Source: Microcella frigidaquae
GTDB taxonomy: Bacteria; Actinomycetota; Actinomycetes; Actinomycetales; Microbacteriaceae
DNA: 64,000 nt
Direction of reading: 5' to 3'
Assembly (NCBI RefSeq): GCF_014200395.1
Contig: NZ_JACHBS010000001.1
Span: 248,001 to 312,000 of the forward strand
Positions 56,274-64,000 of the stretch are shown here, piece after piece. The notes beneath the pieces are model-generated. The model was not told the DNA's origin and searched no databases. It was given only the letters and a program-made list of their open reading frames with translations. The position numbers were made by a program, and so were the translations under genes. How positions within the stretch are numbered: the stretch's first letter is position 1; each line of letters starts with the position of its first letter.

Positions 56274-57095
56274 TCAGCCGAGCTCGGTCACCCGCCGCCG
56301 CAGGAAGGCCGCGCCCGCGGCATCGTGCACGAGATCGCCCTCGACGACCACGTGGTACGGCCGGTCGAGCATGCCGTCACCGGGGCGCACGTCGAGGTGC
56401 GCGACCGGGATGCCCCGCCGGTGCACCTCATCGGCCATCCGGTAGTCCGACCGCGAGTCGCCGGCTGACCACCAGCGCTCGGCCGTGACGCCCCGCGCGG
56501 CGAACCAGTCGAGGGCCCGAGCCGCCCCGCGGTCCTTGTCGAGCAGCACCGATTCGACGTCGGTCGAGATGATCGTCGAGTCGCGGCGGAAGCCGGGGCC
56601 GGCCGCGAGCGACACGAGCAGGGCATCCACGTCGGCATCGAAGTGCCGCTGGGCCTGCTGGTACACCGCCGACGGGACGTCAGTGCTCTGCTCGATCGAG
56701 ATCATGACGTGCTTGCCCTCGTCGACGAACATCGTGTCGGCATACCGCTCGCGGGCGAGTCCCTCGACGGCCGTGCGCACCGCATCCGGCACGGCGACGA
56801 CGGTGTCGATCTCGAGCGGGCCGAGCCCGTGCGGGGTCACCGGCGCCCAGCAGCCGCCCTTCTCGAAGACGCCGAAGACGTGCGCCCCCGCATCCAGCCC
56901 GCTGGCCACGAGAGGCGCCACGACCTGCTCGCGCATGAAGGCATCGCTGCGGCCGGTGATGAAGGCGATCGGGATGCCCGCTGCCGCGAGGGTCAGCAGG
57001 TCGCGCGTGATCGTGTCGATCGCGATGCGGCGGGCGATCGGGCTCGCGATGGGGCCGTCGACATCGAGCAGCAGCCCGAACGGTGCGGTCGGCAT
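56274..57095 (-). CDS. HAD-superfamily hydrolase
   Basis: A 273-residue HAD phosphatase. Motif I reads LLLDVDGPIASP, with Pro where many members have Thr or Val; motif II is FITGRSD; and the C-terminal SAGDSRSDYRMADEVH carries motif IV acids. The cap insertion is of the Cof/trehalose-phosphatase style. The substrate is unknown. It lies 1 bp after the FPGS-like gene, so the two are probably one transcript. Confidence 0.82.
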   Translation of the reverse strand: MPTAPFGLLLDVDGPIASPIARRIAIDTITRDLLTLAAAGIPIAFITGRSDAFMREQVVAPLVASGLDAGAHVFGVFEKGGCWAPVTPHGLGPLEIDTVVAVPDAVRTAVEGLARERYADTMFVDEGKHVMISIEQSTDVPSAVYQQAQRHFDADVDALLVSLAAGPGFRRDSTIISTDVESVLLDKDRGAARALDWFAARGVTAERWWSAGDSRSDYRMADEVHRRGIPVAHLDVRPGDGMLDRPYHVVVEGDLVHDAAGAAFLRRRVTELG

Positions 57096-57096
57096 G

Positions 57097-58371
57097 TCAG
57101 AGCACCCGATCCGTGTCGACCCCGAGCTGCCGCAGCACGTCGGCCGAGAAGCTGGCCGTGCCGATCGCGAGCACCACCGGCGCCGCGCGCAACAGAGCGG
57201 GCAGCTCGGCAGCCGTCGCCCACTCGCCCGGCCACTCGGCGCGCTCGGGGTAGTGCAGGTGCACCCGCTCGAGCGCGACGAACACGACGCGGCCCGACAG
57301 CCCGGCGGCGACCGCGCGGAAGCCGTCCAAGTCTTTCGTGCGCGGCACCGACACGAGCGTCAGAGGCGGGAAAGCGCCCGTCTCGCGCGCGACGTGGGCG
57401 AGGGCGTTCTCGAAGCCGTCGCGGCTGATCGCCGAGTCGACGAAGACGGTCGAGGGGGCGCCCGGCCCCTCGAGTTGGTGCCGGGAGAGCCGCCCGGGGT
57501 AGTGCACCCGAGCCGCGGCTGCCCGCACCTGCGCGGGGCTGGCGTCGGGACGGCCGAGCTCGGCGAGGAGGCGGCGCGCGGCGTGCATGCCGTGGGCGGC
57601 ATTCATCCCGCCGAGGCCGGGCCCGACCGCGTCGGCATAGTCGGCGCGCACCGCTTCGTCGACACGGATCCGCTCGGCACCGATCGCCTCGGCATGGGCG
57701 CGGATGACCGCCTCGGCCTCCTCGCTCTGCGCGAGGTGGGTGATGAATCGGGCGCCGGGGCGCGCCGCGCCGACCTTGTCGCCAGCGATCGCGGCGATCG
57801 TGTCACCCAGCAGGTCGGTGTGCTCGAGGAACACCTGGGCCATCGCGAGGCCCGTCAGCCCGACGCGGCCCAGATCGTCGCGACGACCGCCGATGCCCGC
57901 CTCCAGCACGAGCGCTTCGCAGCCGACCGCCGCGAAGTGGGCGAGCCCGGCGGCGAGGAAGAACCCGCTCGGTCCGAGGTAGCCCTCCGTCGGCTGCGGC
58001 AGGGTTCGCAGCGCGGCATCCACCCGCTCGAGAAGCGCCGCGTAGTCGCTGACGGGCAGCACCGCACCGTCGACCCGCAACCGGTCGCGGTTGGTCACGA
58101 GCCCCGGGCTGAAGACAGTGCCGACCCGCAGCCCGGTCTCGACCAGCAAGGCGGAGGCGTACGCGACCGTGGTTCCCTTGCCTTTCGACCCCACGATGCC
58201 GAGGGCGGGCGACGCTCCGGCCGCGGAACCGAGGTGCTCGGGGTCGAGGCCGAGCGCCGCGCAGAGCATCCCGAACCGGCGGGGGTCGGCGCGCTGACCC
58301 TCCGGCCGCGCGGACCACTCGCGGAAGGCCGTGCGGGATTCGAGGTCGTCGAGGTCAGCAGGCACCGGCAC
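57097..58371 (-). CDS. Mur-ligase-family, folylpolyglutamate-synthase-like protein
   Basis: About 424 residues. The P-loop is GIVGSKGKGTTVAYASALL, the FPGS-type G-x-x-G-K-G-[ST] motif, followed by LEAGIGGRRDDLGRVG and a C-terminal ligase domain (YPGRLSRHQLEGP). It resembles FolC but with a diverged C-terminus, so the glutamylated substrate is uncertain. The start is GTG 58371 (or 58365), only 9 nt from the divergent DUF2834 ATG. The long open frame upstream is antisense to that gene. Confidence 0.8.
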   Translation of the reverse strand: MPVPADLDDLESRTAFREWSARPEGQRADPRRFGMLCAALGLDPEHLGSAAGASPALGIVGSKGKGTTVAYASALLVETGLRVGTVFSPGLVTNRDRLRVDGAVLPVSDYAALLERVDAALRTLPQPTEGYLGPSGFFLAAGLAHFAAVGCEALVLEAGIGGRRDDLGRVGLTGLAMAQVFLEHTDLLGDTIAAIAGDKVGAARPGARFITHLAQSEEAEAVIRAHAEAIGAERIRVDEAVRADYADAVGPGLGGMNAAHGMHAARRLLAELGRPDASPAQVRAAAARVHYPGRLSRHQLEGPGAPSTVFVDSAISRDGFENALAHVARETGAFPPLTLVSVPRTKDLDGFRAVAAGLSGRVVFVALERVHLHYPERAEWPGEWATAAELPALLRAAPVVLAIGTASFSADVLRQLGVDTDRVL

Positions 58372-58380
58372 AATGGCGTC

Positions 58381-58755
58381 ATGACCCGTCACTCGAGCCT
58401 CCTCCAGCACTGGAACAGCCGCGCCATCGTGTTCCTCATCCTCGCGATCGCCGGCCTCATCGGCACCTGGACCTACAACGTCATCGCCATCATCGAGCGC
58501 ACCGACTTCTTCGGTGACTGGTTCGGTAGCGGCCCGGCGGTCAGCTCGCTCACGATGGACCTGCTCATCATGGCAGTCGCCGGGTGCGCCTTCATCGTCA
58601 TCGAGGGGCGCCGCCTGGGCATGCGCCACCTCTGGGCCTACATCGTGTTCTCGGGCCTCACCGCGATCGCGTTCACGTTCCCGCTGTTCCTGGCCAACCG
58701 CGAGCGGGAGCTGCAGCGCCGGGCAGCGTCGGCGGCGGAGACGGCCACAGCCTGA
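58381..58755 (+). CDS. DUF2834-like membrane protein
   Basis: A 124-residue protein with three to four hydrophobic helices. TWTYNVIAIIE near residue 30 and the helix pattern resemble DUF2834 proteins of unknown function. The ATG at 58381 has no ribosome site; CACAAT (58368-58373) ends 7 nt before it, so the message is probably leaderless. Its 3' end overlaps the facing DUF262-like gene by 83 bp. Confidence 0.75.
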   Translation: MTRHSSLLQHWNSRAIVFLILAIAGLIGTWTYNVIAIIERTDFFGDWFGSGPAVSSLTMDLLIMAVAGCAFIVIEGRRLGMRHLWAYIVFSGLTAIAFTFPLFLANRERELQRRAASAAETATA

Positions 58756-60364
58756 TCACGCGCTCGATGAGCGCGGCCGTGCGCTGCGAGACGTCGCCAT
58801 CCGGATCGACGACCGGGGCCTCGCTCAGGGTCAGGTTGCCCAGCACGAATCGGAGCATCGGGGCGACCGCGTCGTCGCCGCTGGGCTCGGCATGCAGCAG
58901 CACCACCCGCGCGGCGCCGCGCTGCACGGACCCCGCCCCGACGCCCGCTTCCGTGAGGCCCTCCATCAGCACGCGGGCGACGCTCTCCGGCAGCTCGAGC
59001 GCGATCGGGCGGGCCGGGAGGACGAGCCGCAGGTCGTCATCCGACGGCCAGTAGTGCGCCTCGTCATCGACCCGCGCACGAAGGATGCGACCGACCAGAT
59101 CGACCGCAGGGCCCTGGGCGAGGTTGCTGAAGATGGTCTGCCACCCGGTCCCGGCTCCGGAGACCGGCAGCCCGGTGAGGACGCGACGGACAACCCAGCT
59201 CTCGAGCAGGGCGAGCACAGCGAGCTTCTCCTCCTCGGGCAACGCACGGCGCTCATCGGCCTCGAGCCAGAGCAGCACGGCGATGCCCTCCGCGCACCCG
59301 AGCACGCTCATCCGGTCGAGGAAGCGCGCGCGGACGTCCTCGGCGCGCGCCGGATCGCGACCGGCCTCGGCCAGCTCGCGGACCAGACCGCCCTCCGTAC
59401 GAAGGCGACCCATCAGGTCGAGAGGCTGAGCGGTGCTGAGGTGCAGGTACCGGTGGAACGCGGGGGCGAGCTCGCTGCCGGTCACCACCCGGAGTGTGCG
59501 CGCCATCACCCAGGCGCGCGCGAGCTGCTCGAGACGAGATTCGGTGCCCGGCCGCCCTCCGGCCGGCTCGGCCCACCAGGGGTCGGCGAACGGGGCCAAG
59601 AACGCCTGGTAGGCGCGCCCGGAGGCGTCCTCCGGCAACGCGAGAGCGTCGAGAAGGGTCTGGCCGATGATGTCGACCGACGTCACGGCCGTGCCGCCCT
59701 CGGCCAGCTGGCGCGCGATGCGCAGGGGGTTGTCGACCGGACGCGCCTCGATGACGATGACGCGCAAGCGGTGCTGGATCACACGGGCGAGCCGCTGGGC
59801 GCGATCCATGGCGTCGCCACTCGCCAACCAGCTGCGGGCGGCATCGAGCAGCCAGGCGTGGGCGGCCGTGATGCCGGAGGACCCGAGATGCCCGGGCTGC
59901 AGGAGACGCGCGTCGAGGGTGAGGCGGTCGATGAACTCCTGTCGATCCTCCCGGCTCGGCAGCACGACGTGGCGGTGCTCCTCGTCAGCCACCGCACTGG
60001 CGGGGTTCTCGAGCAGCTCCTCCAGAGTGCGGGCGACCATGGTCGCCCCCTGATCGGCCATGGCCCGCCGGGCGGCATCGATGATGAGCTGCCAGGCGAC
60101 CAGTCGGTGCCGGCCGTCGACGATGATCGACTCGTCGAGACCGATCCGGGTGCGGGTCGGGGTGAGAAGCACGATGGCACCGCCGAAGACGGTCTCCGCC
60201 TCATCGCCCACGACCGGATCCCCTTCGGCGAGGCGCGCGAGCTCGGCCCAGGTCTCACGCACGGCCTCGAACTGGGCCCAGCGGGAAGGACCGAGGAAGT
60301 CGGGCGAGCGGAGGTGCACCGTCCGCCCGAACAGCTCGGACAGGTCGAGAACACGGATCCTCAT
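58673..60364 (-). CDS. Orphan DUF262-like (GmrSD/ParB-related) protein
   Basis: A 563-residue soluble protein. Two segments recall the DUF262 domain: SIIVDGRHRLVAWQLIIDA (79-97), equivalent to the DGQQR nucleotide-binding motif, and AEGGTAVTSVDIIGQTLL (221-238), like the LN-x-RG-x-LS-x-x-D-LI motif. The C-terminal VVLLHAEP and RFVLGNLTL weakly recall a decayed DUF1524 nuclease domain, but its His-Asn-His set is not visible. DUF262 proteins occur in type IV restriction (GmrSD) and other defence systems. No partner gene is adjacent. Function is uncertain. Confidence 0.6.
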   Translation of the reverse strand: MRIRVLDLSELFGRTVHLRSPDFLGPSRWAQFEAVRETWAELARLAEGDPVVGDEAETVFGGAIVLLTPTRTRIGLDESIIVDGRHRLVAWQLIIDAARRAMADQGATMVARTLEELLENPASAVADEEHRHVVLPSREDRQEFIDRLTLDARLLQPGHLGSSGITAAHAWLLDAARSWLASGDAMDRAQRLARVIQHRLRVIVIEARPVDNPLRIARQLAEGGTAVTSVDIIGQTLLDALALPEDASGRAYQAFLAPFADPWWAEPAGGRPGTESRLEQLARAWVMARTLRVVTGSELAPAFHRYLHLSTAQPLDLMGRLRTEGGLVRELAEAGRDPARAEDVRARFLDRMSVLGCAEGIAVLLWLEADERRALPEEEKLAVLALLESWVVRRVLTGLPVSGAGTGWQTIFSNLAQGPAVDLVGRILRARVDDEAHYWPSDDDLRLVLPARPIALELPESVARVLMEGLTEAGVGAGSVQRGAARVVLLHAEPSGDDAVAPMLRFVLGNLTLSEAPVVDPDGDVSQRTAALIERVIRLWPSPPPTLPGAAAPARGWPGTAGT

Positions 60365-60466
60365 GGCCTCACCCTAGCCACGCCCCCGCGGGCCGGAAGG
60401 GCCGAAAGTCACGGATTCAGAGGGCGCGTCGAGGGTCTCCGACCGCTGCCTCTCGGAGGGACAACG

Positions 60467-60501
60467 CGGAATGGCCCCGGAGATTCTCCGGGGCCATTCC
60501 G
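60467..60501 (-). terminator. Hairpin terminator of tRNA-Leu
   Basis: A 16-bp perfect inverted repeat (60467-60482 and 60486-60501) around the 3-nt loop ATT, starting 7 bp past the tRNA 3' end. The arms read CGGAATGGCCCCGGAG and its complement. It can also end the facing region. Only two T residues follow on the minus strand. Confidence 0.75.
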
Positions 60502-60508
60502 ACCAGCG

Positions 60509-60593
60509 TGCGCGAGGGGGGACTTGAACCCCCACGCCCTATACGGGCACTAGCACCTCAAGCTAGCGCGTCTGCCAATTCCGCCACCCGCGC
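60509..60593 (-). tRNA. tRNA-Leu (anticodon GAG)
   Basis: An 85-nt class II tRNA. The acceptor stem GCGCGGG pairs with CTCGCGC (with one G:T), the D-loop contains TTGGCAGACGCG, the anticodon stem CTAGC/GCTAG holds the loop TTGAGGT with anticodon GAG, there is a long variable arm (TGCCCGTATAGGGCGT), and the T arm reads GGGGG-TTCAAGT-CCCCC. The discriminator is A, as needed for leucine. CCA is not encoded. Confidence 0.95.
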
Positions 60594-60670
60594 TGGTCTG
60601 GTCGCGAGCGCCGAGGCGGCGCGACCGGAGACGACATTAGCACGAATGAGAACGCGCCTGCCGCGCCCGG

Positions 60671-60676
60671 TAGCGT
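60671..60676 (+). promoter_or_regulatory. Candidate -10 of the M20 peptidase gene
   Basis: TAGCGT ends exactly 7 nt before the ATG at 60684, the same element and spacing as at glgA. It points to a leaderless transcript and argues against the GTG at 60675, which would overlap the promoter. Confidence 0.5.
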
Positions 60677-60683
60677 GGACGAC

Positions 60684-62033
60684 ATGGCCCAGGATGCGGA
60701 GCGCGAGCACCCCGACGGCGCGACCCTCAGCCGCACCGCCCGCATCGCCCGCGACCTGATCCGGTTCGACACGACGAACTACGGCGAGGGCCGCAGCAAC
60801 GGCGAGACCGAGGCCGCCGGGTACGTCGAGGCCGAGCTGCGGGCCCTCGGGCTCGACCCGGTGCTGATCGACGCCGCCCCGGGGCGCACGAGCGTCGTCG
60901 CGCGTGTCGCGGGGCGGTACGAGCATCACGTCGATCGATCTCGCGGCGAGCGCCCGGCGCTCGTCGTGCACGGCCACCTCGACGTCGTGCCTGCCGACCC
61001 GGAGAACTGGAGCGTCGACCCTTTCGGCGGGGTCGTGCGCGACGGCATGCTGTGGGGCCGCGGTGCGGTCGACATGAAGGACATGGACGCGATGATGCTG
61101 ACCGCGCTGCGGGAGGTCATCGAGAGCGGCGGGCCGAACCGCGATCTCGTCATCGCGTTCTTCTCGGATGAGGAGAACGGCGGGGTCTACGGCTCGCACC
61201 ACCTGGTCACCGAGCATCCGCAGCTGTTCGCCGGCGCGACGGAGGCGATCAGCGAGGTCGGCGGCTACTCGGTCGACGTTGACGGCCGCCGCGCGTACCT
61301 GCTGCAGACCGGCGAGAAGGCCCTGGTCTGGATCAAGCTCGTCGCCCGGGGCACGGCAGCCCACGGCTCGCGGGTGATCACGAACAACGCCGTCACGAAG
61401 CTTGCCGAGGCGGTGGCGGCGCTCGGCCGCCGTCAGTGGCCGCTGCACCTCACCGCCACGACACGACAACTGCTGGCCGAGCTCGCGCGCATCCTCGACG
61501 TCGACCCCGAGCAGCTCGGGCCCGACGAGCTGCTGCTGCGCTCGGGCACCGCGGCGGGCTTCCTCACCGCGACGATCCGAACGACGAGCAATCCGACGCT
61601 GCTGCAGGCGGGCTACAAGCACAATGTGATCCCCGACCGGGCCGAGGCGCTCATCGACATCCGCACCCTGCCGGGGGAGGAGGACGCGGTGCTCGCCGAG
61701 GTGCGCGAGCTCGTGGGCGACGACATCGAGGTCGTCGTCATGCATCAGGATGTCGGGCTGGAGAACCCCTTCGCCGGCGACCTCGTCGAGGCCATGGTTG
61801 ACACGCTGCGCCACCACGACCCGGAGGCTGACGTGCTGCCCTACCTGCTGAGCGGCGGCACCGACAACAAGGCGCTCAGCCTGCTCGGCATCACCGGCTA
61901 CGGCTTCGCGCCGCTGCAGCTGACCCCCGAGCTCGACTTCCCGGCGATGTTCCACGGGGTCGACGAGCGCGTGCCGCTCGCGGCCCTCGACTTCGGCCAT
62001 CGTGCCCTCACCGATCTGCTCACCCGCTACTGA
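60684..62033 (+). CDS. M20 family metallopeptidase
   Basis: A 449-residue M20/M28-type zinc hydrolase. Metal ligands are His98 and Asp100 in VVHGHLDVVP, Asp130 in GAVDMKD and Glu164 next to catalytic Glu163 in SDEENGG; the dimerisation domain is inserted after about residue 220. Family members cleave dipeptides or acylated amino acids; the substrate is not evident. The start at ATG 60684 rests on the position of the -10 element. Confidence 0.9.
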   Translation: MAQDAEREHPDGATLSRTARIARDLIRFDTTNYGEGRSNGETEAAGYVEAELRALGLDPVLIDAAPGRTSVVARVAGRYEHHVDRSRGERPALVVHGHLDVVPADPENWSVDPFGGVVRDGMLWGRGAVDMKDMDAMMLTALREVIESGGPNRDLVIAFFSDEENGGVYGSHHLVTEHPQLFAGATEAISEVGGYSVDVDGRRAYLLQTGEKALVWIKLVARGTAAHGSRVITNNAVTKLAEAVAALGRRQWPLHLTATTRQLLAELARILDVDPEQLGPDELLLRSGTAAGFLTATIRTTSNPTLLQAGYKHNVIPDRAEALIDIRTLPGEEDAVLAEVRELVGDDIEVVVMHQDVGLENPFAGDLVEAMVDTLRHHDPEADVLPYLLSGGTDNKALSLLGITGYGFAPLQLTPELDFPAMFHGVDERVPLAALDFGHRALTDLLTRY

Positions 62034-62060
62034 GATCGCCGCACAGGAGAACCCCGCCCC

Positions 62061-62927
62061 ATGAACCTGCTCGACGCGATCATCCTCGGCCTCATCCAGG
62101 GCCTCACCGAGTTCCTGCCGATCTCATCGAGCGCGCACCTGCGCATCGCGGGGGAGTTCCTGCCGAGCGCCACCGACCCGGGGGCGACGTTCACCGCCAT
62201 CACGCAGCTCGGCACCGAGCTCGCGGTGCTGCTCTACTTCTGGAAGGACATCACCCGGATCATCGGCAAGTGGTTGCGGTCGTTCGGGCCGCGGTCGGGC
62301 TCGCACGCCGCAGGCGGTGAGCGGGGCGTGCCGCGCAACGACCCCGACGTGCGCATGGGATGGCTCATCATCATCGGCACGCTGCCGATCGTCATCGTCG
62401 GCTACCTCGCGCAGGAGTACATCCGGGACACCTTCCGCTCGCTCTGGCTCGTCGCCATCGTGCTCATCGTCTTCGGCGTGCTGCTCGGCCTCGCCGACTG
62501 GCTCGGTCGCCGCACGCGCGAGCTGACCGACCTGACGTACCCGCACGGCCTCGCGTACGGGCTCGCGCAGATGCTCGCGCTGATCCCGGGGGTCTCGCGC
62601 TCGGGAGCGACGACGACCATGGGGCTCGCTCTCGGCTATACCCGCCCGGCCGCGGCGCGCTACGCCTTCCTGCTCGCGATTCCCGCGGTGTTCGGTAGCG
62701 GCCTCTACGAGCTCGTCACGGCGATCCGCGAGCCCGGCTCGAGCCCGTTCGGCTGGGTCGAGATCGCGGCGGCGACGGTCGTCGCCTTCGGCGTCGGTCT
62801 CGCCGTCATCGCCGGACTCATGGCCTACATCTCGAAGCGCTCGTTCCTGCCCTTCGTGATCTACCGGCTGCTGCTCGGCGGCACTCTGCTCGTGCTGCTC
62901 TCGACCGGCGTGCTCGACCCGCTGTAG
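62061..62927 (+). CDS. uppP: Undecaprenyl-diphosphate phosphatase UppP
   Basis: A 288-residue polytopic membrane enzyme that recycles undecaprenyl diphosphate for cell-wall synthesis. Both signature repeats are present: [14 protein letters not shown] near residue 14 and [17 protein letters not shown] about residue 175, with the catalytic Glu, Ser and Arg. ATG follows CAGGAGAA. High expression of UppP is linked to bacitracin tolerance. It lies 27 bp after the M20 gene on the same strand. Confidence 0.95.
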   Translation: MNLLDAIILGLIQGLTEFLPISSSAHLRIAGEFLPSATDPGATFTAITQLGTELAVLLYFWKDITRIIGKWLRSFGPRSGSHAAGGERGVPRNDPDVRMGWLIIIGTLPIVIVGYLAQEYIRDTFRSLWLVAIVLIVFGVLLGLADWLGRRTRELTDLTYPHGLAYGLAQMLALIPGVSRSGATTTMGLALGYTRPAAARYAFLLAIPAVFGSGLYELVTAIREPGSSPFGWVEIAAATVVAFGVGLAVIAGLMAYISKRSFLPFVIYRLLLGGTLLVLLSTGVLDPL

Positions 62928-62972
62928 CGCGACTTGCGCTCGCGGGCGACCCCGCGCGATCATCCGCGCATC

Positions 62973-63071
62973 TCCACAATTCAGGAGATGGCGCGCGCCG
63001 ATGCGGCTTCAGGATGCTCCACCGGCGTGTCGCGGACCGTGGAGTCACGCGACTCCTGAGTTGTGGGGATC
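62973..63071. repeat. Inverted-repeat element, copy 1
   Basis: A ~99-bp intergenic element. It begins TCCACAATTCAGGAG (62973-62987) and ends with CTCCTGAGTTGTGGG (63053-63067), a near-perfect terminal inverted repeat. Copy 2 lies exactly 527 bp downstream with the same length and about 80% identity and no gaps by eye. It has no coding potential and looks like a small non-autonomous mobile or REP-type repeat. Confidence 0.8.
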
Positions 63072-63144
63072 GGCGCCGGTGCCGACAACGCCACGAGAGT
63101 CGCGCTCAAGTCCGGCGAAGCCTGCCTGGTTTCGACGCGCCCCC

Positions 63145-63150
63145 CATACT
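63145..63150 (+). promoter_or_regulatory. Candidate -10 of the small membrane gene
   Basis: CATACT is a near match to TANNNT, 29 bp upstream of the GTG at 63179, which has its own GTGAGGAG ribosome site. Weak evidence. Confidence 0.25.
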
Positions 63151-63178
63151 GAGGTACCGCGAAAGTGAGGAGTGGCTC

Positions 63179-63448
63179 GTGAGTGACCTGGTGGCGCCCC
63201 TCTACCTCGTGTGGCTTGTGACGATCGTCTTCATCGCACTCGGCCTCGTCTCCTTGATCTCTCCGCGATCGGTCACCAGGTTCAACGCTTCCCTCTTTCG
63301 GGCCTTCGGACAGCACAAGAACGAAGAGCGAGCGCTCGCCCCATCTCAGGTCTTGCAGGCTCGAATCGGGGGCGGAATCGCTCTCGGCATCGGCCTCTTC
63401 ATGGTTTTCTACCTGACCGTCCAGCCGCTGCTGACTCCGACCGGTTAG
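63179..63448 (+). CDS. Small membrane protein of unknown function
   Basis: An 89-residue protein with two hydrophobic helices (about 2-24 and 65-85) joined by a basic/polar loop that includes SPRSVTRFNASLFRAFGQ. No family was recognised. The GTG at 63179 has GTGAGGAG upstream. It lies between two copies of the same inverted-repeat element, which raises the possibility that it sits in a mobilised or rearranged segment. Confidence 0.7.
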   Translation: MSDLVAPLYLVWLVTIVFIALGLVSLISPRSVTRFNASLFRAFGQHKNEERALAPSQVLQARIGGGIALGIGLFMVFYLTVQPLLTPTG

Positions 63449-63499
63449 CGCGAGCTGGTCGGTAGGCGTTCGGCGCGCTGCGAGCATCCCGGCCTCTTG

Positions 63500-63598
63500 T
63501 CCACAATTCAGGAGACGGCGACTCCCGATACGGCTTTCGGATGCTCTACCGGCGTGTCGCGGCCGGCGCCAAGTCTCAACTCCTGAGTTGTGGAGATC
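63500..63598. repeat. Inverted-repeat element, copy 2
   Basis: TCCACAATTCAGGAG (63500-63514) and CTCCTGAGTTGTGGA (63580-63594) form the 15-bp terminal inverted repeat with one mismatch. The inner part shares CGGATGCT and ACCGGCGTGTCGCGG-type stretches with copy 1. It lies between the small membrane gene and the PAC2 gene. The rest of the gap, 63599-63742, holds no gene that I can see. Confidence 0.8.
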
Positions 63599-63742
63599 AG
63601 CACTCGACGAATCGGCGTCGGGTGTCGCTCACGTTGGCTAGTCGGCGCGACACGCCGCGCAGCTCGGGCGACACGCCGAGGTGCGCCGCGAAGTACCGGG
63701 GTGGCGCGACACCGAGCCGCGGCCGGGACGCGTCGGCAAGCC

Positions 63743-64000
63743 TCAGCCGGCGCCGGGCCCCTCACCCGGCTCGTCGTCGCGCTTGCGCAGGTAGCGCTCG
63801 AACTCCTGCGCGATCGCCTCGCCGCTCGCCTCCGGGGCCTCGACCGCGTCGCGGGCGCGCTCGAGCTGGTCGATGTACGAGCGCATCTCGTCGTCGTCGG
63901 CGGCGAGGGCGTCGATGCCCTCCTCCCACTCGCGCGCCTCGTCGAGCAGGTCGCCGCGAGGGATGACGACGTCGACGAGCTCCTCGAGCTTGTCGAGCAG
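63743..64000 (-). CDS. PAC2 family protein, C-terminal end (partial)
   Basis: The minus-strand frame from the window edge to TGA at 63745-63743 encodes the last 85 residues. The acidic pattern with LLDKLEELVDVVIPRGDLLD, ARDAVEAPEASGEAIAQEFE and the terminal YLRKRDDE matches the C-terminus of actinobacterial PAC2 (proteasome assembly chaperone-like) proteins, which are associated with proteasome-bearing and other actinobacteria. The N-terminal part lies beyond the window. Confidence 0.8.
   Translation of the reverse strand: MLDKLEELVDVVIPRGDLLDEAREWEEGIDALAADDDEMRSYIDQLERARDAVEAPEASGEAIAQEFERYLRKRDDEPGEGPGAG

Overview
The window is high-GC DNA with dense gene packing, frequent GTG starts, many 1-4 bp start/stop overlaps and few long gaps. 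Gene content points to an actinobacterium, most likely Microbacteriaceae: rbpA, opcA beside zwf, an actinobacterial GlgA, a DUF3099 protein, an ImuA'-ImuB-DnaE2 mutasome behind an actinobacterial LexA box, and a PAC2 protein. Family-level placement is inference; no marker such as 16S rRNA is present.

Layout. 1-10 kb: end of pgk, then tpiA, secG and rbpA on +; facing them on - is tkt-tal-pgi-zwf-opcA-pgl, a pentose-phosphate/upper-glycolysis operon. 10-16.4 kb: ctaB and ctaA (heme O/A synthesis) and sufB-sufD-Rieske ferredoxin-sufC-sufT (Fe-S assembly), ending in a perfect 19-bp-stem hairpin. 16.4-20 kb: bioY, an ABC-F ATPase, and a DUF3099/Cys-rich/SURF1 operon. 20-28 kb: fabG, serB, glgC, glgA, an ABC ATPase, rpmE2, a small membrane protein, an exonuclease and treS, so glycogen and trehalose metabolism are close together. 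28-33 kb: an alpha/beta hydrolase, a glycosyltransferase, a Sir2/phosphatase/YbaK operon and a SpoU methyltransferase.

33-41.7 kb is the clearest accessory locus: a divergent LacI regulator and a galactoside operon (GH42 beta-galactosidase, two ABC permeases, lipoprotein binding protein, GH36 alpha-galactosidase) with an 18-bp perfect palindrome and a second site between them. 41.7-48.5 kb: D-Ala-D-Ala carboxypeptidase, SGNH hydrolase, YeaQ/YmgE protein, DinB, a helicase and a PLP protein. 48.5-54.6 kb: the SOS mutasome. 54.7-58.8 kb: an ECF sigma factor with a membrane partner, a HAD phosphatase, an FPGS-like ligase and a DUF2834 protein. 58.7-64 kb: a DUF262-like orphan, tRNA-Leu(GAG), an M20 peptidase, uppP, a small membrane gene lying between two copies of a ~99-bp inverted-repeat element, and the end of a PAC2 gene.

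Most of the window is conserved core genome. I found no phage, CRISPR array, transposase or complete defence system. The least explained items are the DUF262-like orphan, the palindromic intergenic repeats (47.3, 54.7, 63.0 and 63.5 kb), a possible ATT start for the GH36 gene, and a symmetric -10 element that appears to drive two leaderless genes in opposite directions.
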